Origin: Marinobacterium weihaiense
GTDB taxonomy: Bacteria; Pseudomonadota; Gammaproteobacteria; Pseudomonadales; Balneatricaceae
Reading direction: 5' to 3'
NCBI RefSeq assembly: GCF_019061305.1
Contig: NZ_JAHQZT010000008.1
Span: 113,096 to 177,095, forward strand
DNA: 64,000 nucleotides
Shown: piece after piece, positions 35,827-46,193 of the stretch
Numbering within the stretch: position 1 is the first letter of the stretch
Layout of the letters: each line of letters opens with the position of its first letter
Notes under the pieces: generated by a model
Database searches by the model: none
What the model was told of the DNA's origin: nothing
The model's input: only the letters and a program-made list of their open reading frames with translations
Program-made: the position numbers and the translations under genes

Positions 35827-36797
35827 CCCCCGCATTGACCCTGCTGATGCTGCTGACCGCGCTGGTGTCGCTGCATGTGGGCTCCACCGATATTGCCGTG
35901 TTCGACGGGCTCTGGCAGTGGCTCAACGGTACCGACAGCGCGGCGGCCATCGTCATTGGCGAGATCCGCCTGCCGCGCACGCTTTTGGCACTGACCGTGG
36001 GGGCCGCCCTGGGCCTCAGCGGTGCGGCGCTACAGGGCCTGTTGCGCAACCCGCTGGCGGACCCGGGTCTGACCGGGGCCAGCCAGGGCGCGGCGCTGGG
36101 CGCGGCCAGCGTGTTCTATTTCGGCCTCTTCCCGGCGGCGGGCGCGGCGGCACCAGCCTTGGCCGGACTGATCGGTGCCGGAATCGCCATGTCGCTGATG
36201 CTGCTGCTGGCCGGGCCTTCACGCCAGGCGATGGTGATCATGGCCGGGCTGGCGATCTCCACCCTGACCGGTTCGCTGCTGGCGGCGGTGCTCAACTTTG
36301 CCCCCAACCCCTTTGCGTTGTCGGAGCTGGTGTTCTGGCTGCTCGGTTCGGTGTCCGAACGGGGGCTGGACCATCTCGGTATTCTGCTGCCAGCGCTGCT
36401 GATCGGCGGTGGACTGATCTGGAGCCAGCGCCGGCTGCTGCTGGGTCTGAGCCTGGGCGAGCAGGTGGCGCAAAGCATGGGGCTGTCCTACACCCGGGGC
36501 AGTCGGCTGATCATTTTCGGTGCCGCGCTGCTGGTCGGTGCCTCGGTGGCGGTGGCTGGCGCCATCGGCTTCGTCGGTTTGCTGGTGCCCCATCTGGTGC
36601 GGCCGCTGGTGCGCAACCGCCCGGATCGGCTGCTGATCCCGGCGGCCCTGGCCGGGGCGATTCTGGTGTGCCTGGCGGATATCGTCGTGCGCGGGTTGCC
36701 GCCGGGGCGTGAACTCAAGCTGGGGGTGCTGACCTCGCTGATCGGCGCGCCCCTGTTCATCTGGCTGGTCTGGCAGGAGCGCAAGAAATGGCTCTGA
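35823..36797 (+). CDS. btuC: Cobalamin ABC transporter permease
   Basis: A 324-residue FecCD/BtuC-type permease with about nine to ten membrane helices. Signatures are IRLPRTLLALTVGAALGLSG, LQGLLRNPLADPGLTGASQGA, VFWLLGSVSE and the coupling-helix region GAIGFVGLLVPHLVRPLVR. The start at 35823 is fixed by the overlap with btuF and by family alignment; the longer open frame is an artefact. It forms the B12 importer with BtuF and BtuD. Confidence 0.93.
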   Translation: MTPALTLLMLLTALVSLHVGSTDIAVFDGLWQWLNGTDSAAAIVIGEIRLPRTLLALTVGAALGLSGAALQGLLRNPLADPGLTGASQGAALGAASVFYFGLFPAAGAAAPALAGLIGAGIAMSLMLLLAGPSRQAMVIMAGLAISTLTGSLLAAVLNFAPNPFALSELVFWLLGSVSERGLDHLGILLPALLIGGGLIWSQRRLLLGLSLGEQVAQSMGLSYTRGSRLIIFGAALLVGASVAVAGAIGFVGLLVPHLVRPLVRNRPDRLLIPAALAGAILVCLADIVVRGLPPGRELKLGVLTSLIGAPLFIWLVWQERKKWL

Positions 36798-37519
36798 TCG
36801 CGATCGAACAGCTGCAGCTGGACAGCCGTCTGGCGGGCATCAATCTGACCCTGCAACCGGGCGAGCTGCTCGGCGTGATCGGTCCCAACGGCGCGGGCAA
36901 GTCGTCGCTGCTGGAGTGCCTCGCCGGGTTGCAGGCCTACGGCGGCCGCATTGCTCTGGACGGTGAGGATATCGCCCGACTGCAGGGCCTCAAGCGGGCA
37001 CGGCGCATCGCGCTGTTGCCGCAGCGCTGCCAGAGTGCCTGGGCCTTGAAAGTCGCTGACGTGATCGCGTTGGGACGCCTGCCCTGGGGTGATGAGGACG
37101 CGGCGGTGATTGACCGGGCGGCGCGGCAGACCGGCGTGGCCGAATGGCTGGAGGCGCGCGTGGATCATCTTTCCGGTGGCGAACAGGCGCGGGTCTGGCT
37201 GGCGCGGGTGCTGGCCGGCGAGCCCGAGATCATCCTCGCGGATGAGCCCCTGGCCAGCCTTGATCTGCACTATCAGCAACGGGTGCTGGAGTTGCTGCGC
37301 CAGCATGCGCAGGGGCCGCGCAGTGTTATCCTGTCGATCCATGATCTGAACCTGGCCGCCGGCTGGTGCGACCGCCTGCTGCTGCTCGACAGCGGCCGCG
37401 TGCATGCCCTGGGCACGCCGCAGGAGGTGCTGACACCGGAGGCGATTCGTCAGGTCTATCAGGTTGAAGCCGAAGTCGATTTCAGTGGTGAGCGGCCGCT
37501 GATCCGGGTGTTAAGGTAG
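36788..37519 (+). CDS. btuD: Cobalamin ABC transporter ATP-binding protein
   Basis: A 243-residue ABC ATPase: Walker A GPNGAGKSS (about 33-41), Q-loop in LLPQRCQ, signature VDHLSGGEQARVWLAR, Walker B ILADEPLASLD and the H-loop SIHDLNLAAGW. It is short and close to E. coli BtuD (249). It overlaps btuC by 10 bp and supplies energy for the importer; a role with other siderophores is less likely given its neighbours. Confidence 0.94.
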   Translation: MALIAIEQLQLDSRLAGINLTLQPGELLGVIGPNGAGKSSLLECLAGLQAYGGRIALDGEDIARLQGLKRARRIALLPQRCQSAWALKVADVIALGRLPWGDEDAAVIDRAARQTGVAEWLEARVDHLSGGEQARVWLARVLAGEPEIILADEPLASLDLHYQQRVLELLRQHAQGPRSVILSIHDLNLAAGWCDRLLLLDSGRVHALGTPQEVLTPEAIRQVYQVEAEVDFSGERPLIRVLR

Positions 37520-37574
37520 GCAGGGATCCGCCGCAGGGAATCGTGCCCGGACCGGTGCCAACAGGAGAATGCTT

Positions 37575-38234
37575 ATGAGTCAAAACCCCTGGCAGTTCAG
37601 TGAATCCGACCGCGAGGCCGTCTACCGGGCCATCCGCGAACGCCGCGACATGCGCCATTTCAGTGGCGAGCCGCTGGATCCCGAGGTACTCAGGCGCCTG
37701 CTACAGGCCGCCCATCAGGCACCCAGCGTGGGCCTGATGCAGCCCTGGCGCTTTATCCGCATCACCGATGCCGATCTGCGCGACCGCATTCGCGGCCTGG
37801 TGGAACAGGAGCGTCAGGCCACCGCTGATGCCCTGAGCGAACGCGAAGCCGAGTTCCTGCGCCTCAAGGTGGAAGGCATGGACAAGTGTGCCGAGGTGCT
37901 GGTGGTGGCGCTGATGGACCAGCGCGAAAAGCACATCTTCGGCCGCCGTACCCTGCCGGAGATGGACCTGGCCTCGGTGTCCTGCGCTATCCAGAATCTC
38001 TGGCTCGCCGCCCGCGCCGAAGGCGTCGGCGTCGGCTGGGTCTCCCTGTTCGACCCCGAGGCGCTGGGCGACCTGCTGCAGATGCCCCAGGGCAGCAAGG
38101 CGATTGCCGTGCTCTGTATCGGCCCGGTGGACCGGTTTTACGCGCGCCCCATGCTGGAACAGGAAGGCTGGGCCGAGGCCCAGCCACTGGAAGCGCTGCT
38201 GGCGGAAAATTGCTGGCCGCAACAGGATAGCTGA
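37575..38234 (+). CDS. bluB: 5,6-dimethylbenzimidazole synthase
   Basis: A 219-residue nitroreductase-fold enzyme that converts reduced FMN with oxygen into 5,6-dimethylbenzimidazole, the lower ligand of B12. BluB features are [33 protein letters not shown], and the [13 protein letters not shown] segment. AGGAGA sits directly before one ATG and 6 bases before the ATG at 37575, so the latter is chosen. The oxygen requirement indicates an aerobic producer. It follows btuD by 55 bp and is probably still in the riboswitch operon. Confidence 0.93.
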   Translation: MSQNPWQFSESDREAVYRAIRERRDMRHFSGEPLDPEVLRRLLQAAHQAPSVGLMQPWRFIRITDADLRDRIRGLVEQERQATADALSEREAEFLRLKVEGMDKCAEVLVVALMDQREKHIFGRRTLPEMDLASVSCAIQNLWLAARAEGVGVGWVSLFDPEALGDLLQMPQGSKAIAVLCIGPVDRFYARPMLEQEGWAEAQPLEALLAENCWPQQDS

Positions 38235-38247
38235 GAGGAGTATCTGG

Positions 38248-38811
38248 ATGAAAATCACCGTTTTCTGCGGTGCCCGCAACGGCGCCGATCCAATCTATCA
38301 ACAGGCCGCCATCGAACTGGGGCGGTTTTTTGCCGAGCAGGAGATCGAGCTGGTGTTTGGCGGCGGGCATGTGGGCCTGATGGGCACCATCGCCGATGCG
38401 GTGCTGGAGGCCGGTGGCCGTGCCCATGGCGTGATCCCGGAGTACCTGCAGTTGAAGGAGCTGGCGCATTCGGGGCTGACGGCGCTGGAAGTGGTGCCGG
38501 ACATGCATGCGCGCAAGGCGCGGATGGCCGAGCTGGCCGATGCCTTCGTCGCCCTGCCTGGCGGGATCGGCACCCTGGAAGAGCTGTTCGAGGTCTGGAC
38601 CTGGGGCCAGCTGGGCCACCATGCCAAGCCAGTGGTTTTGTATAACGTCGATGGCTTCTACGATGCGCTGCTGACCTTTGTGCAGCAGATGAAAACCCAG
38701 GGCTTCCTCAAGCCGGAGCATGTCGAAATGCTGCAGGTGGTAACAACCCCTCAGGCCTTGCTGCAGGCGGTGCAGAACTACCGGGCACCCGCCCTGAAGT
38801 GGTCATCCTGA
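38248..38811 (+). CDS. LOG-family protein (TIGR00730 Rossmann fold)
   Basis: A 187-residue protein related to cytokinin-activating LOG enzymes and YgdH-type nucleosidases. It has [24 protein letters not shown], the conserved [20 protein letters not shown] nucleotide-binding motif and a [13 protein letters not shown] segment. The family removes the base from nucleoside monophosphates, so a role in base or nucleotide supply is plausible. It starts 13 bp after bluB with a GAGAGGAG ribosome-binding site, so it is likely part of the cobalamin operon, perhaps by chance. Confidence 0.88.
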   Translation: MKITVFCGARNGADPIYQQAAIELGRFFAEQEIELVFGGGHVGLMGTIADAVLEAGGRAHGVIPEYLQLKELAHSGLTALEVVPDMHARKARMAELADAFVALPGGIGTLEELFEVWTWGQLGHHAKPVVLYNVDGFYDALLTFVQQMKTQGFLKPEHVEMLQVVTTPQALLQAVQNYRAPALKWSS

Positions 38812-38947
38812 TGCGGACAGGGGGAGCACCGATGCCGCTGTTCTAACCGACCGGCCCTTGATATTGGTCACTGGCATTTGTGCGCCCAATCCCGCACCCT
38901 CGTCGTTTGTCGTGAGAAGTATACGCAGACAGATGGGATGATGTTGG

Positions 38948-39646
38948 ATGTACCGTATTGCTGTCGTTGAAGATGAACTGATACAGGCGCGCCTACTGGC
39001 GCATTGGCTGCAGGGGGCCGGGTATCAGCCGGTGTTGTATGTCAGCGCCGAGCACCTGCTTGAGGGCTGGCCGGAGGCCGGGTTCGATCTGCTGCTGATT
39101 GACTGGGAACTGCCCGGCATCAGCGGCATTGAACTGGTACAGCGGCTGTCCGGGCAGGAGGCGCCACTGGCCTGCATTCTGCTGACCTCCCATGATGAAG
39201 AGGCCTGTCAGGTCGATGCATTGAATGCCGGCGCCGACGACTACATCATCAAGCCGGCGCGCGAGGCGATCCTGCAGGCCCGCATCGAAGCCGTCATGCG
39301 ACGCCGCAGTGCCCGCCACGAGCCCCTGCCCGAGCTGGTGTTCAGCTACCGGGACGGCATCCTTCGAGTGGCAGATCAGGTGGTCAGCCTGACGGCGGAT
39401 GAAAGCCGCCTGCTGGGACTGCTGCTACAGAACCGCGGCGCGCTGTTGAGTCGGGCAGAACTGGCGGATAGCCTTTGGGGGGATGAAAGCCGCAGCGAAG
39501 GGCGGGCACTGGATCTAAAAATCAGCCGCCTGCGGCGCAAGTTCGAAGCCCTACAGCCCTTGCCCTTTCGTCTGTCCAGTCGCTACGGACAGGGCTATGT
39601 GCTGGAAAGTCTGGTGCGCATGCGCGAGCGCTTCAACTGGCACTGA
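38948..39646 (+). CDS. OmpR/PhoB-type response regulator
   Basis: A 232-residue two-domain regulator. The receiver has the acidic pair ED (8-9), phospho-acceptor Asp52 in LLIDWELPG, Thr in LLTSHDEE and the switch Lys in YIIKPARE. The winged-helix effector domain (from about 125) has LLGLLLQNRGALLSRAELADSLWG and ALDLKISRLRRKF, ending YGQGYVLE. No cognate kinase of the EnvZ type adjoins; the hybrid kinase downstream is a candidate partner. The ribosome-binding site is weak. It begins a sensory block between the two B12 operons. Confidence 0.92.
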   Translation: MYRIAVVEDELIQARLLAHWLQGAGYQPVLYVSAEHLLEGWPEAGFDLLLIDWELPGISGIELVQRLSGQEAPLACILLTSHDEEACQVDALNAGADDYIIKPAREAILQARIEAVMRRRSARHEPLPELVFSYRDGILRVADQVVSLTADESRLLGLLLQNRGALLSRAELADSLWGDESRSEGRALDLKISRLRRKFEALQPLPFRLSSRYGQGYVLESLVRMRERFNWH

Positions 39647-39767
39647 AACCTGCTGTTCGTAAAATGATACAGTCCTGATACAGATTACATCTGCTCGCGT
39701 AACGCCCCGCCGTATAATCCCGGCCATACACATGTTTGCCGGTTGCTGCATACGGAGGGGGATCTAG

Positions 39768-41348
39768 ATGCGCAAAAATCTGCCCGTAACCCAGGTGGAG
39801 GAGTCCTTCCCGGCCTCTGCCAATATCCTGTCGACCACCGACCTCAAGGGGTCCATTCGCTACATTAACCAGGATTTTATTCAGGTCAGTGGCTACAGCC
39901 GCGAGGAACTGCTGGGCCAGAATCACAACATGATTCGTCACCCGGACATGCCGGAAGAGGCCTTTGCCCAGCTGTGGGACACGCTCAAGGCCGGGCAGTC
40001 GTGGATGGGCATCGTCAAGAATCGCTGCAAGAACGGCAACCATTACTGGGTGGATGCCTATGCGACCCCGATCACCGAGGATGGAGCAACGCGTGAATAC
40101 CAGTCGGTACGGCGAAAGCCGGAGCGGCGTACCGTGGACCGGGCCGAGCGGCTGTATGCCCGCATCCAGGCCGGCAAGTCGTTGCCCGAACTGAGAAATC
40201 GACTGCCGTTGAGCCTGCGTCTGCTGGTGTGTTGGCTGCTGCCGGTGTTGGCGCTGGTGGTTGGGCTGCAGCTGGCGTCGGGGCCGTTGCAGTGGGGACT
40301 GCTGCTGGCGGCTCTGGGGCTGGGGGCCGGTCTGCAATGGTGGTGGCTGCAGCCGCTGAAACTGCTGACAGGACGTGCCCGTGCGGTGGTGAACGACCCG
40401 CTGGCGCGGCACGTGTATACCGGGCGCCGCGACGAGGTGGGCGATGTGCTGCTGGCCTTCAAGGCGCTGGAAGCGGAGACCGCCGGCCTGATCGGGCGTG
40501 TTTCCGACTCGACTCATGCCATGACGGCCAGCAGCCACTCGCTGGGGGCGGCGGTCGAGCAGTCACGTAGCGGTGTCGAGCAGCAGTTTGCCGAAACCGA
40601 CCAGGTGGCCGCCGCCGTGAACCAGATGTCGGCCAGCATTCAGGATGTGGCCGGTAACGCCATGAGCACCTCAGCGGCGGCTGAAGCCGGCAAGCGCGAG
40701 GTGGATCAGGGCAAGCAGATCGTCAGCGACACGGTTGCCACCATCGAGGCACTGGAGCAGGAGATCAGCCGGGCCGCCGCCGTGATCGGACAGGTCAACG
40801 CGAGCAGTGAACGCATCTCCGGCGTCCTGGACGTGATCAATGCCATTGCTGAGCAGACCAACCTGTTGGCCCTCAATGCCGCCATCGAAGCCGCCCGGGC
40901 CGGTGAGGCCGGGCGCGGTTTTGCCGTGGTGGCGGACGAAGTGCGTTCGCTGGCGACCCGTACGGCCGCGTCGACGGACGAGATTCGCAGCATGATCACC
41001 ACGCTGCTGGACAGTTCAACCCAGGCCGTGGCGGCGATGCAGGCCGGTCAGGCGCAAACGGCCCGCTGCGTGGCGCAGGGCGACAGTGCCAGCACCTCAC
41101 TGGAGCAGATCTGGCATGCGATCGAGCAGATCAACGACATGAGCGCGCAGATCGCCATGGCCGTCGATCAGCAAAGCGATGTGGCCGAAGAGATCAGCCG
41201 CAGCGTGGTGACCATCCGCGACATGTCCGAACAGAACCTGGCCGCCGCGACCATGACGGCCAACGACAGTGACCAGTTGCACCAGGTGGCAACCGGATTC
41301 AGTAGCCTGACGGCCCAGTTTTGGGCACGCCAGCGTATTGAGGCTTGA
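39768..41348 (+). CDS. Aer-like methyl-accepting chemotaxis protein with PAS sensor
   Basis: A 526-residue chemoreceptor. The N-terminal PAS domain (about 10-120) resembles Aer: [41 protein letters not shown]. Two hydrophobic helices follow (about 148-192) with almost no periplasmic part, so sensing is cytoplasmic. A HAMP-like region and the signalling helix come next, with the invariant hairpin [33 protein letters not shown]. No C-terminal CheR-binding pentapeptide is seen. It probably mediates energy or redox taxis through FAD. It is followed 8 bp later by a kinase with a very similar PAS domain. Confidence 0.93.
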   Translation: MRKNLPVTQVEESFPASANILSTTDLKGSIRYINQDFIQVSGYSREELLGQNHNMIRHPDMPEEAFAQLWDTLKAGQSWMGIVKNRCKNGNHYWVDAYATPITEDGATREYQSVRRKPERRTVDRAERLYARIQAGKSLPELRNRLPLSLRLLVCWLLPVLALVVGLQLASGPLQWGLLLAALGLGAGLQWWWLQPLKLLTGRARAVVNDPLARHVYTGRRDEVGDVLLAFKALEAETAGLIGRVSDSTHAMTASSHSLGAAVEQSRSGVEQQFAETDQVAAAVNQMSASIQDVAGNAMSTSAAAEAGKREVDQGKQIVSDTVATIEALEQEISRAAAVIGQVNASSERISGVLDVINAIAEQTNLLALNAAIEAARAGEAGRGFAVVADEVRSLATRTAASTDEIRSMITTLLDSSTQAVAAMQAGQAQTARCVAQGDSASTSLEQIWHAIEQINDMSAQIAMAVDQQSDVAEEISRSVVTIRDMSEQNLAAATMTANDSDQLHQVATGFSSLTAQFWARQRIEA

Positions 41349-41356
41349 GGGCGCCG

Positions 41357-44300
41357 ATGTCCCCCGTAAACACGACCAGCGATCGTATCGCCTATGAATG
41401 GGAGCGCCAGTTTACGGCGCTCAATCATCACGCCATCGTCAGCGTTGCCGACGCCGATGGCGACATCATTTACATTAATGACCGCTTCTGCGACATCAGC
41501 GGCTATAGCCGCGAGGAGCTGCTGGGTCAGAACCACCGCGTGGTGAAATCGGACCAGCACCCGCCCGCGTTCTTCCGTGACATGTGGCGCACGATCCTTG
41601 CCGGTGACGTCTGGAAGGGGGTGGTGTGCAACCGGCGCAAGGACGGCAGTCTGTACTGGGTGGAATCGACCATCACCCCCTTCATGGACCCCGATGGCCG
41701 GCCCTACCAGTTCGTGTCCATCCGCACGGACATCACCCACCTGCGGGCCGCACAGCAGTGGATCGAGCAGCAGTCGCGGCTGCAGGCCTGCCTGGCGGAG
41801 CAGGCCCGGGTACTGCTGGCGGTGCAGGAAGAAGGTATCTGGGGCGCGATCGAACAGGCCCTGGCCTGTATTGGTCCGGCATTCGAGGCGCAAAGCTGTG
41901 CGGTGATGGGGTTTGAACCTGTGAGCGGGCTTGAGTGTCATGCCCACTGGCAGCATGAGCCACCGGGCCTGATCAGACCCGGGTGCGACACCGAGGTGCT
42001 GCAGCACTGCAGTGCCCATACTCTGGCGTTGAGCCTGGAGCGGCTGCAGCATCACCTGGGCGAGCAGTGCCGTCTGCTGGCCTCCGAGGTGCAGCTGGAG
42101 GGCAATGCCCCGCTGAGCCTGGTGCTGGTGTTGCCCGCCGTCCAGGCGCGCTGGCAGGAGTTGCAGGGATTGCTGGACCTGTTTGCCGACATGCTGTCCA
42201 ACGTGCTGCGCCGCTCGGCGGTGCATCGCGAGCTGGTGAGGTTCAAGGAGCGCCTGCGCTGTGGCCAGATGTACGCCAATATCGGCACCTGGGAGTGGAA
42301 CCTGATGACCGACGAGGTGTACTGGTCGGAAAAGGTGGTCACCCTGTTCGGCTATCCGGAAGGGCAGGCCATCAGCGCCAGCTACCAGGCCTTTATCGAC
42401 CGGGTACATCCCGAGGATGTGCCGCATGTCGAGGCTGCGATACGGGACAGCCTGACCACGGACGAACCCTATGAGATCGAGCACCGGGTGCTGCTGCCGG
42501 ATGGCCGCGAGCGCTGGCTGCTGGAGCGGGGGGCCGTGGTGCGCAACGAACGCGGCATGGCACAGCGCATGATCGGGGTGGTCCAGGACATCGACGAAAA
42601 GAAGAAGGCGCGCATCCGCCTGGAGCAGAGCGAGCGGGAGCTGCGCCAGGCGCAGCAGCTGGCGCATATCGGCAACTGGAGCGTGGATTATCGCAGCGGC
42701 GCGCTGAACTGGTCGGCGGAGGTGTATCGCATCTTCGGGCACAGCCCGGACACCTTTGCGCCGTCGCTGGAGGCCTTTCGTGCCCAGGTGCACACGGAGG
42801 ATCTGGAGGGTCTGCTGGCCCGTGAGCAGGCGTCAGCGGCGGTCGGGCGTTACGATCTGATTCACCGCATTCGGCGTCCGGACGGCAGCGTTCGCCATGT
42901 GCATGAACTGGGCGAGCCGGTGCTGGACGAGCAGGGGCAGCTGATCGGCATGGCCGGTACGGTGCAGGACATCACCGACCGCGTCGAGGCCTATGCGCGG
43001 CTGCGGGAAACCGAAGAGCGCTTTGCCTTTGCCGTCGAGGGCGCCGGTGATGGCGTCTGGGACTGGGACCTGCGCTCGGGCGAGGTCAGCTGTTCGCCGC
43101 TGTACATGGAGATGCTGGGCTTTCGTGCCGAGGATCGGGCCGCGTACATGGACCACTGGTCGGACAACATCCACCCGGATGACCTGCGCCCGGCCCGGGC
43201 CCGGGTGACCCGTTACCTTGAAGGCAAGACCGACCGTTACGAGGTACAGATGCGGCTGCGCTGTCGGGACAACAGCTGGAAGTGGGTGCTGTGCCGGGGA
43301 CAGGTGGTGGAGCGTGACGACAGCGGTGCGCCGCTGCGCATGATCGGTATCAACAGCGATATCAGCCGCACCAAGGCGACGGAAGAGGCGTTGATCGGTG
43401 CCCGCAACGAGGCTGAACGTGCCAGCCGGGCCAAGTCGGAATTTCTGTCCGGCATGAGCCACGAGCTGCGCACGCCGATGAACGCCATTCTCGGCTTTGG
43501 CCAGCTGATGGAGTTCGACAGCCAGCTGCCGCGCGAGCACCAGGAAAGCGTGCATGAGATTCTCAAGGCCGGCCGTCACCTGCTGGATCTGATCAACGAT
43601 GTACTTGATCTGGCACGGGTCGAATCGGGCAAGATGGAGCTGTCACTGGAACCGGTGGATCTGGGCAGTCTGATGGCCGAATGTGTCAGCCTGATCGCCC
43701 CCTTGGCTGCCAAGGTTCAGGTGAGCCTGCAGTATGACGACCTGGCCGGCATCAGCGCACGGGCCGATCGCACTCGCCTGAAGCAGGTCATCATCAACCT
43801 GATGTCGAACGGCGTGAAGTACAACCGGCCGCAGGGACGGCTGCACATCAGCTTGTCGGCGCCGCAGCCGGAGCGGATCCGGCTGGCCTTTGCCGATACC
43901 GGCGTGGGCATTTCGCCGGCGGGGCTGGAGCAGCTGTTCCAGCCGTTCAACCGTTTGGATGCGGATCAGACCTGCATCGAGGGTACCGGGATTGGTTTGA
44001 CCCTGACGCAGAAGATGATCCACCTGATGGAGGGCGACATCGGTGTCCACAGCCAGCCGGGCGTGGGCAGCACCTTCTGGATCGAACTGCCGTCGGACAC
44101 GCTGGATACCGGTGCGGTTGAGCCGTCGGCGCAGGCCGCAGCCTGGGACATGTCCGAACCGGAACAGGGCCACAAGCAGGTGCTGTATATCGACGACAAC
44201 CCGGCCAATCTCAAGCTGGTGCGCAATCTGATTGCGCGGCTGCCCGGAGTGCGCCTGCTGGATGCCCATACCCCGGAACTCGGTCTGGAGCTGGCCAAGC

Positions 44301-44539
44301 GCCACCTGCCGGACCTGATCCTGCTGGATATCAACATGCCAGGGCTGAACGGCTACCAGGTACTGGAGATCATCCGCCGCAACCCGGCCTTTGCCGACAC
44401 GCCGGTGGTGGCGCTGACCGCCAATGCCATGCCGCGTGATGTCGAGCACGGTCGTCGGGCCGGCTTCAGCGATTACCTGACCAAGCCGCTGGATATACCC
44501 GCCTTCATGACCATGCTGCAGCAGCGGCTGGCGCTCTAG
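41357..44539 (+). CDS. Multi-PAS hybrid sensor histidine kinase
   Basis: A cytoplasmic hybrid kinase of 1,060 residues. PAS1 (about 18-125) shares [13 protein letters not shown] with the adjacent chemoreceptor. A GAF-like region follows (about 135-290), then three PAS_3-type domains (about 300-420, 430-545 and 555-680) with WEWNLMTDEVYWSE, IGNWSVDYRSGALNWS and WDWDLRSGEVSCS. HisKA has GMSHELRTPMNAILG (His about 702); the HATPase has LMSNGVKYN, DTGVGISP and GTGIGLTL. A C-terminal receiver carries Asp991 in LLDINMPG. No membrane helices. The ATG at 41357 is preferred over an upstream TTG. Inputs and output partner are unknown. Confidence 0.93.
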   Translation: MSPVNTTSDRIAYEWERQFTALNHHAIVSVADADGDIIYINDRFCDISGYSREELLGQNHRVVKSDQHPPAFFRDMWRTILAGDVWKGVVCNRRKDGSLYWVESTITPFMDPDGRPYQFVSIRTDITHLRAAQQWIEQQSRLQACLAEQARVLLAVQEEGIWGAIEQALACIGPAFEAQSCAVMGFEPVSGLECHAHWQHEPPGLIRPGCDTEVLQHCSAHTLALSLERLQHHLGEQCRLLASEVQLEGNAPLSLVLVLPAVQARWQELQGLLDLFADMLSNVLRRSAVHRELVRFKERLRCGQMYANIGTWEWNLMTDEVYWSEKVVTLFGYPEGQAISASYQAFIDRVHPEDVPHVEAAIRDSLTTDEPYEIEHRVLLPDGRERWLLERGAVVRNERGMAQRMIGVVQDIDEKKKARIRLEQSERELRQAQQLAHIGNWSVDYRSGALNWSAEVYRIFGHSPDTFAPSLEAFRAQVHTEDLEGLLAREQASAAVGRYDLIHRIRRPDGSVRHVHELGEPVLDEQGQLIGMAGTVQDITDRVEAYARLRETEERFAFAVEGAGDGVWDWDLRSGEVSCSPLYMEMLGFRAEDRAAYMDHWSDNIHPDDLRPARARVTRYLEGKTDRYEVQMRLRCRDNSWKWVLCRGQVVERDDSGAPLRMIGINSDISRTKATEEALIGARNEAERASRAKSEFLSGMSHELRTPMNAILGFGQLMEFDSQLPREHQESVHEILKAGRHLLDLINDVLDLARVESGKMELSLEPVDLGSLMAECVSLIAPLAAKVQVSLQYDDLAGISARADRTRLKQVIINLMSNGVKYNRPQGRLHISLSAPQPERIRLAFADTGVGISPAGLEQLFQPFNRLDADQTCIEGTGIGLTLTQKMIHLMEGDIGVHSQPGVGSTFWIELPSDTLDTGAVEPSAQAAAWDMSEPEQGHKQVLYIDDNPANLKLVRNLIARLPGVRLLDAHTPELGLELAKRHLPDLILLDINMPGLNGYQVLEIIRRNPAFADTPVVALTANAMPRDVEHGRRAGFSDYLTKPLDIPAFMTMLQQRLAL

Positions 44540-44546
44540 CCCGACA

Positions 44547-44570
44547 TGCCCCGGTGCCACGACCGGGGCA
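44547..44570 (+). terminator. Intrinsic-terminator-like hairpin after the hybrid kinase
   Basis: A perfect 9-bp stem TGCCCCGGT/ACCGGGGCA with a 6-nt loop, 7 bp after the kinase stop. The following TTCAATCC is only a weak U-tract. Confidence 0.65.
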
Positions 44571-44581
44571 TTCAATCCGGG

Positions 44582-44587
44582 TACAAT
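44582..44587 (+). promoter_or_regulatory. Predicted -10 element for the cobU operon
   Basis: TACAAT matches five of six consensus bases and lies just after the hairpin and 45 bp before the cobU start. No good -35 hexamer is visible at 17 bp. The 92-bp gap has no room for a cobalamin riboswitch. Confidence 0.35.
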
Positions 44588-44631
44588 GCGGTCATGATCC
44601 CCAATCCGCACACTCAAAGGTCGAGGTTCCC

Positions 44632-45159
44632 GTGATTCGATTGATACTCGGCGGTGCCCGTTCCGGCAAAAGCCGCCTGGCGGAACAGCTGGCGCGCGCG
44701 TCCGGGCGTGAGGTTACCTATATCGCCACTGCCCAGGCCCATGATGACGAAATGCAGGCCCGTATCCAGCGCCATCGCGACGAGCGACCGGCACACTGGC
44801 AGACCCTGGAAGAACCCCTGGCGCTGGCGGCCACGCTTCTGGCACGGCAGGCGCCCGAGCACTGCCTGCTGATCGATTGCCTGACGCTGTGGACCACCAA
44901 TCAGCTGCTGGCGGGCGCCGATATGGCTGCCGAGCGCGAGGCGCTTTGTGCCGCGCTGCAGAATGCCCGGGGCGAAATCCTGCTGGTCAGCAATGAGACC
45001 GGCATGGGCGTGGTCCCCATGGGCGAACTGAGCCGTCGCTTCAGTGATGAAGCCGGCTGGCTCAATCAGGCCGTGGCGGCGCTGGCCGATCAGGTGGTGC
45101 TGACCGTGGCCGGCATCCCTCTGGTGATCAAGGGGCCGCCGCTGGAGCCGGGCGTATGA
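44632..45159 (+). CDS. cobU: Adenosylcobinamide kinase/guanylyltransferase
   Basis: A 175-residue bifunctional enzyme (CobU/CobP) that phosphorylates adenosylcobinamide and transfers GMP to it. The P-loop is [17 protein letters not shown] at the very N-terminus, followed by [36 protein letters not shown] and the conserved [24 protein letters not shown]. Translation starts at a GTG with GAGG five bases upstream; upstream in-frame codons lie in the terminator region and are not part of the gene. It overlaps cobT by 4 bp. Confidence 0.95.
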   Translation: MIRLILGGARSGKSRLAEQLARASGREVTYIATAQAHDDEMQARIQRHRDERPAHWQTLEEPLALAATLLARQAPEHCLLIDCLTLWTTNQLLAGADMAAEREALCAALQNARGEILLVSNETGMGVVPMGELSRRFSDEAGWLNQAVAALADQVVLTVAGIPLVIKGPPLEPGV

Positions 45160-46193
45160 GCGGGTGGCAACAGGCGGTCAAGTCGCTGGATCTGGCGGCG
45201 GAAGCGGCGGCACGCGCGCGTCAGCAGCAGCTGACCAAACCGGCCGGGGCACTGGGGACGCTGGAATCCCTGGCCATTCGGCTGGCGGGCATGCAGGGAC
45301 GTGAATGTCCGCGGCTGGAACGGGTGCGCATCGCCATCTTTGCCGCCGACCAGGGAGTGGCCGCTGAAGGTGTCTCCGCGTATCCGCAGGCCGTGACCGC
45401 CGAGATGATCCGCAACTTTGCCCGTGGCGGCGCGGCCATCAGCGTGGCGGCGCGCCAGCTGGATGCCGAGTTGAGCGTCTGGAATCTGGGCACCGTGGTG
45501 GCGTTGGAGCCCCTGCCGGGGGTACACAGCCGGATCATCGCCCCGCAGAGTGCCAATCTGGCGCGGCAGCCGGCGATGACCGCAGAACAGCTGCAGCAGG
45601 CGCTGGATACCGGCCGCGAGGCGGTGCTGCAGGCCCCGGCCGAGCTGTTCATCGGCGGTGAAATGGGCATCGGCAACACCACGCCGGCCACGGCGCTGGC
45701 CGCGGCCCTGCTGCAACAGCCGGTGTCGGCGCTGGTCGGCCCGGGCACCGGGCTGGATGCCGACGGCGTGGCGCACAAGTGTCGGGTGATCGAGCAGGCG
45801 CTGGCCCGGCACGGCGATGCGCGCGAGCCGCTGGCGCTGCTGGCGTCACTGGGCGGCTTCGAGATAGCCGCCCTGACCGGCGCCTACCTGAGCTGTGCCC
45901 AGCTGGGGATTCCGGCGCTGGTGGACGGCTTCATCTGTACCCTGGCGGCCCTGCTGGCCTGTCGTCTGCAGCCGGGAGTGGCCGATTGGCTGCTGTTCGC
46001 ACACCACTCGGCCGAACCCGGCTATCGTCTGGTGCGTGCGGCGCTGCCGTCCGCGCCGCTGCTGGACCTGGGGCTGCGGCTGGGCGAAGGCAGCGGCGCG
46101 GCCGTGGCTGTGCCCCTGTTGCGCATGGCCTGCGCATTGCACGCCGAAATGGCGACCTTTGCCGAAGCCCGGGTCTCGGAGTCAAGCACATGA
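45156..46193 (+). CDS. cobT: Nicotinate-nucleotide:dimethylbenzimidazole phosphoribosyltransferase
   Basis: A 345-residue enzyme that makes alpha-ribazole phosphate from DMB and nicotinate mononucleotide. [45 protein letters not shown] and the C-terminal catalytic glutamate in [13 protein letters not shown] are conserved. DMB is supplied by BluB, encoded 7 kb upstream. The genes on either side overlap it by 4 bp. Confidence 0.96.
   Translation: MSGWQQAVKSLDLAAEAAARARQQQLTKPAGALGTLESLAIRLAGMQGRECPRLERVRIAIFAADQGVAAEGVSAYPQAVTAEMIRNFARGGAAISVAARQLDAELSVWNLGTVVALEPLPGVHSRIIAPQSANLARQPAMTAEQLQQALDTGREAVLQAPAELFIGGEMGIGNTTPATALAAALLQQPVSALVGPGTGLDADGVAHKCRVIEQALARHGDAREPLALLASLGGFEIAALTGAYLSCAQLGIPALVDGFICTLAALLACRLQPGVADWLLFAHHSAEPGYRLVRAALPSAPLLDLGLRLGEGSGAAVAVPLLRMACALHAEMATFAEARVSESST

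Noticed and set aside
44540..44631. Second cobalamin riboswitch before cobU
   Set aside because: The gap is only 92 bp, contains a terminator-like hairpin and lacks the B12 box.
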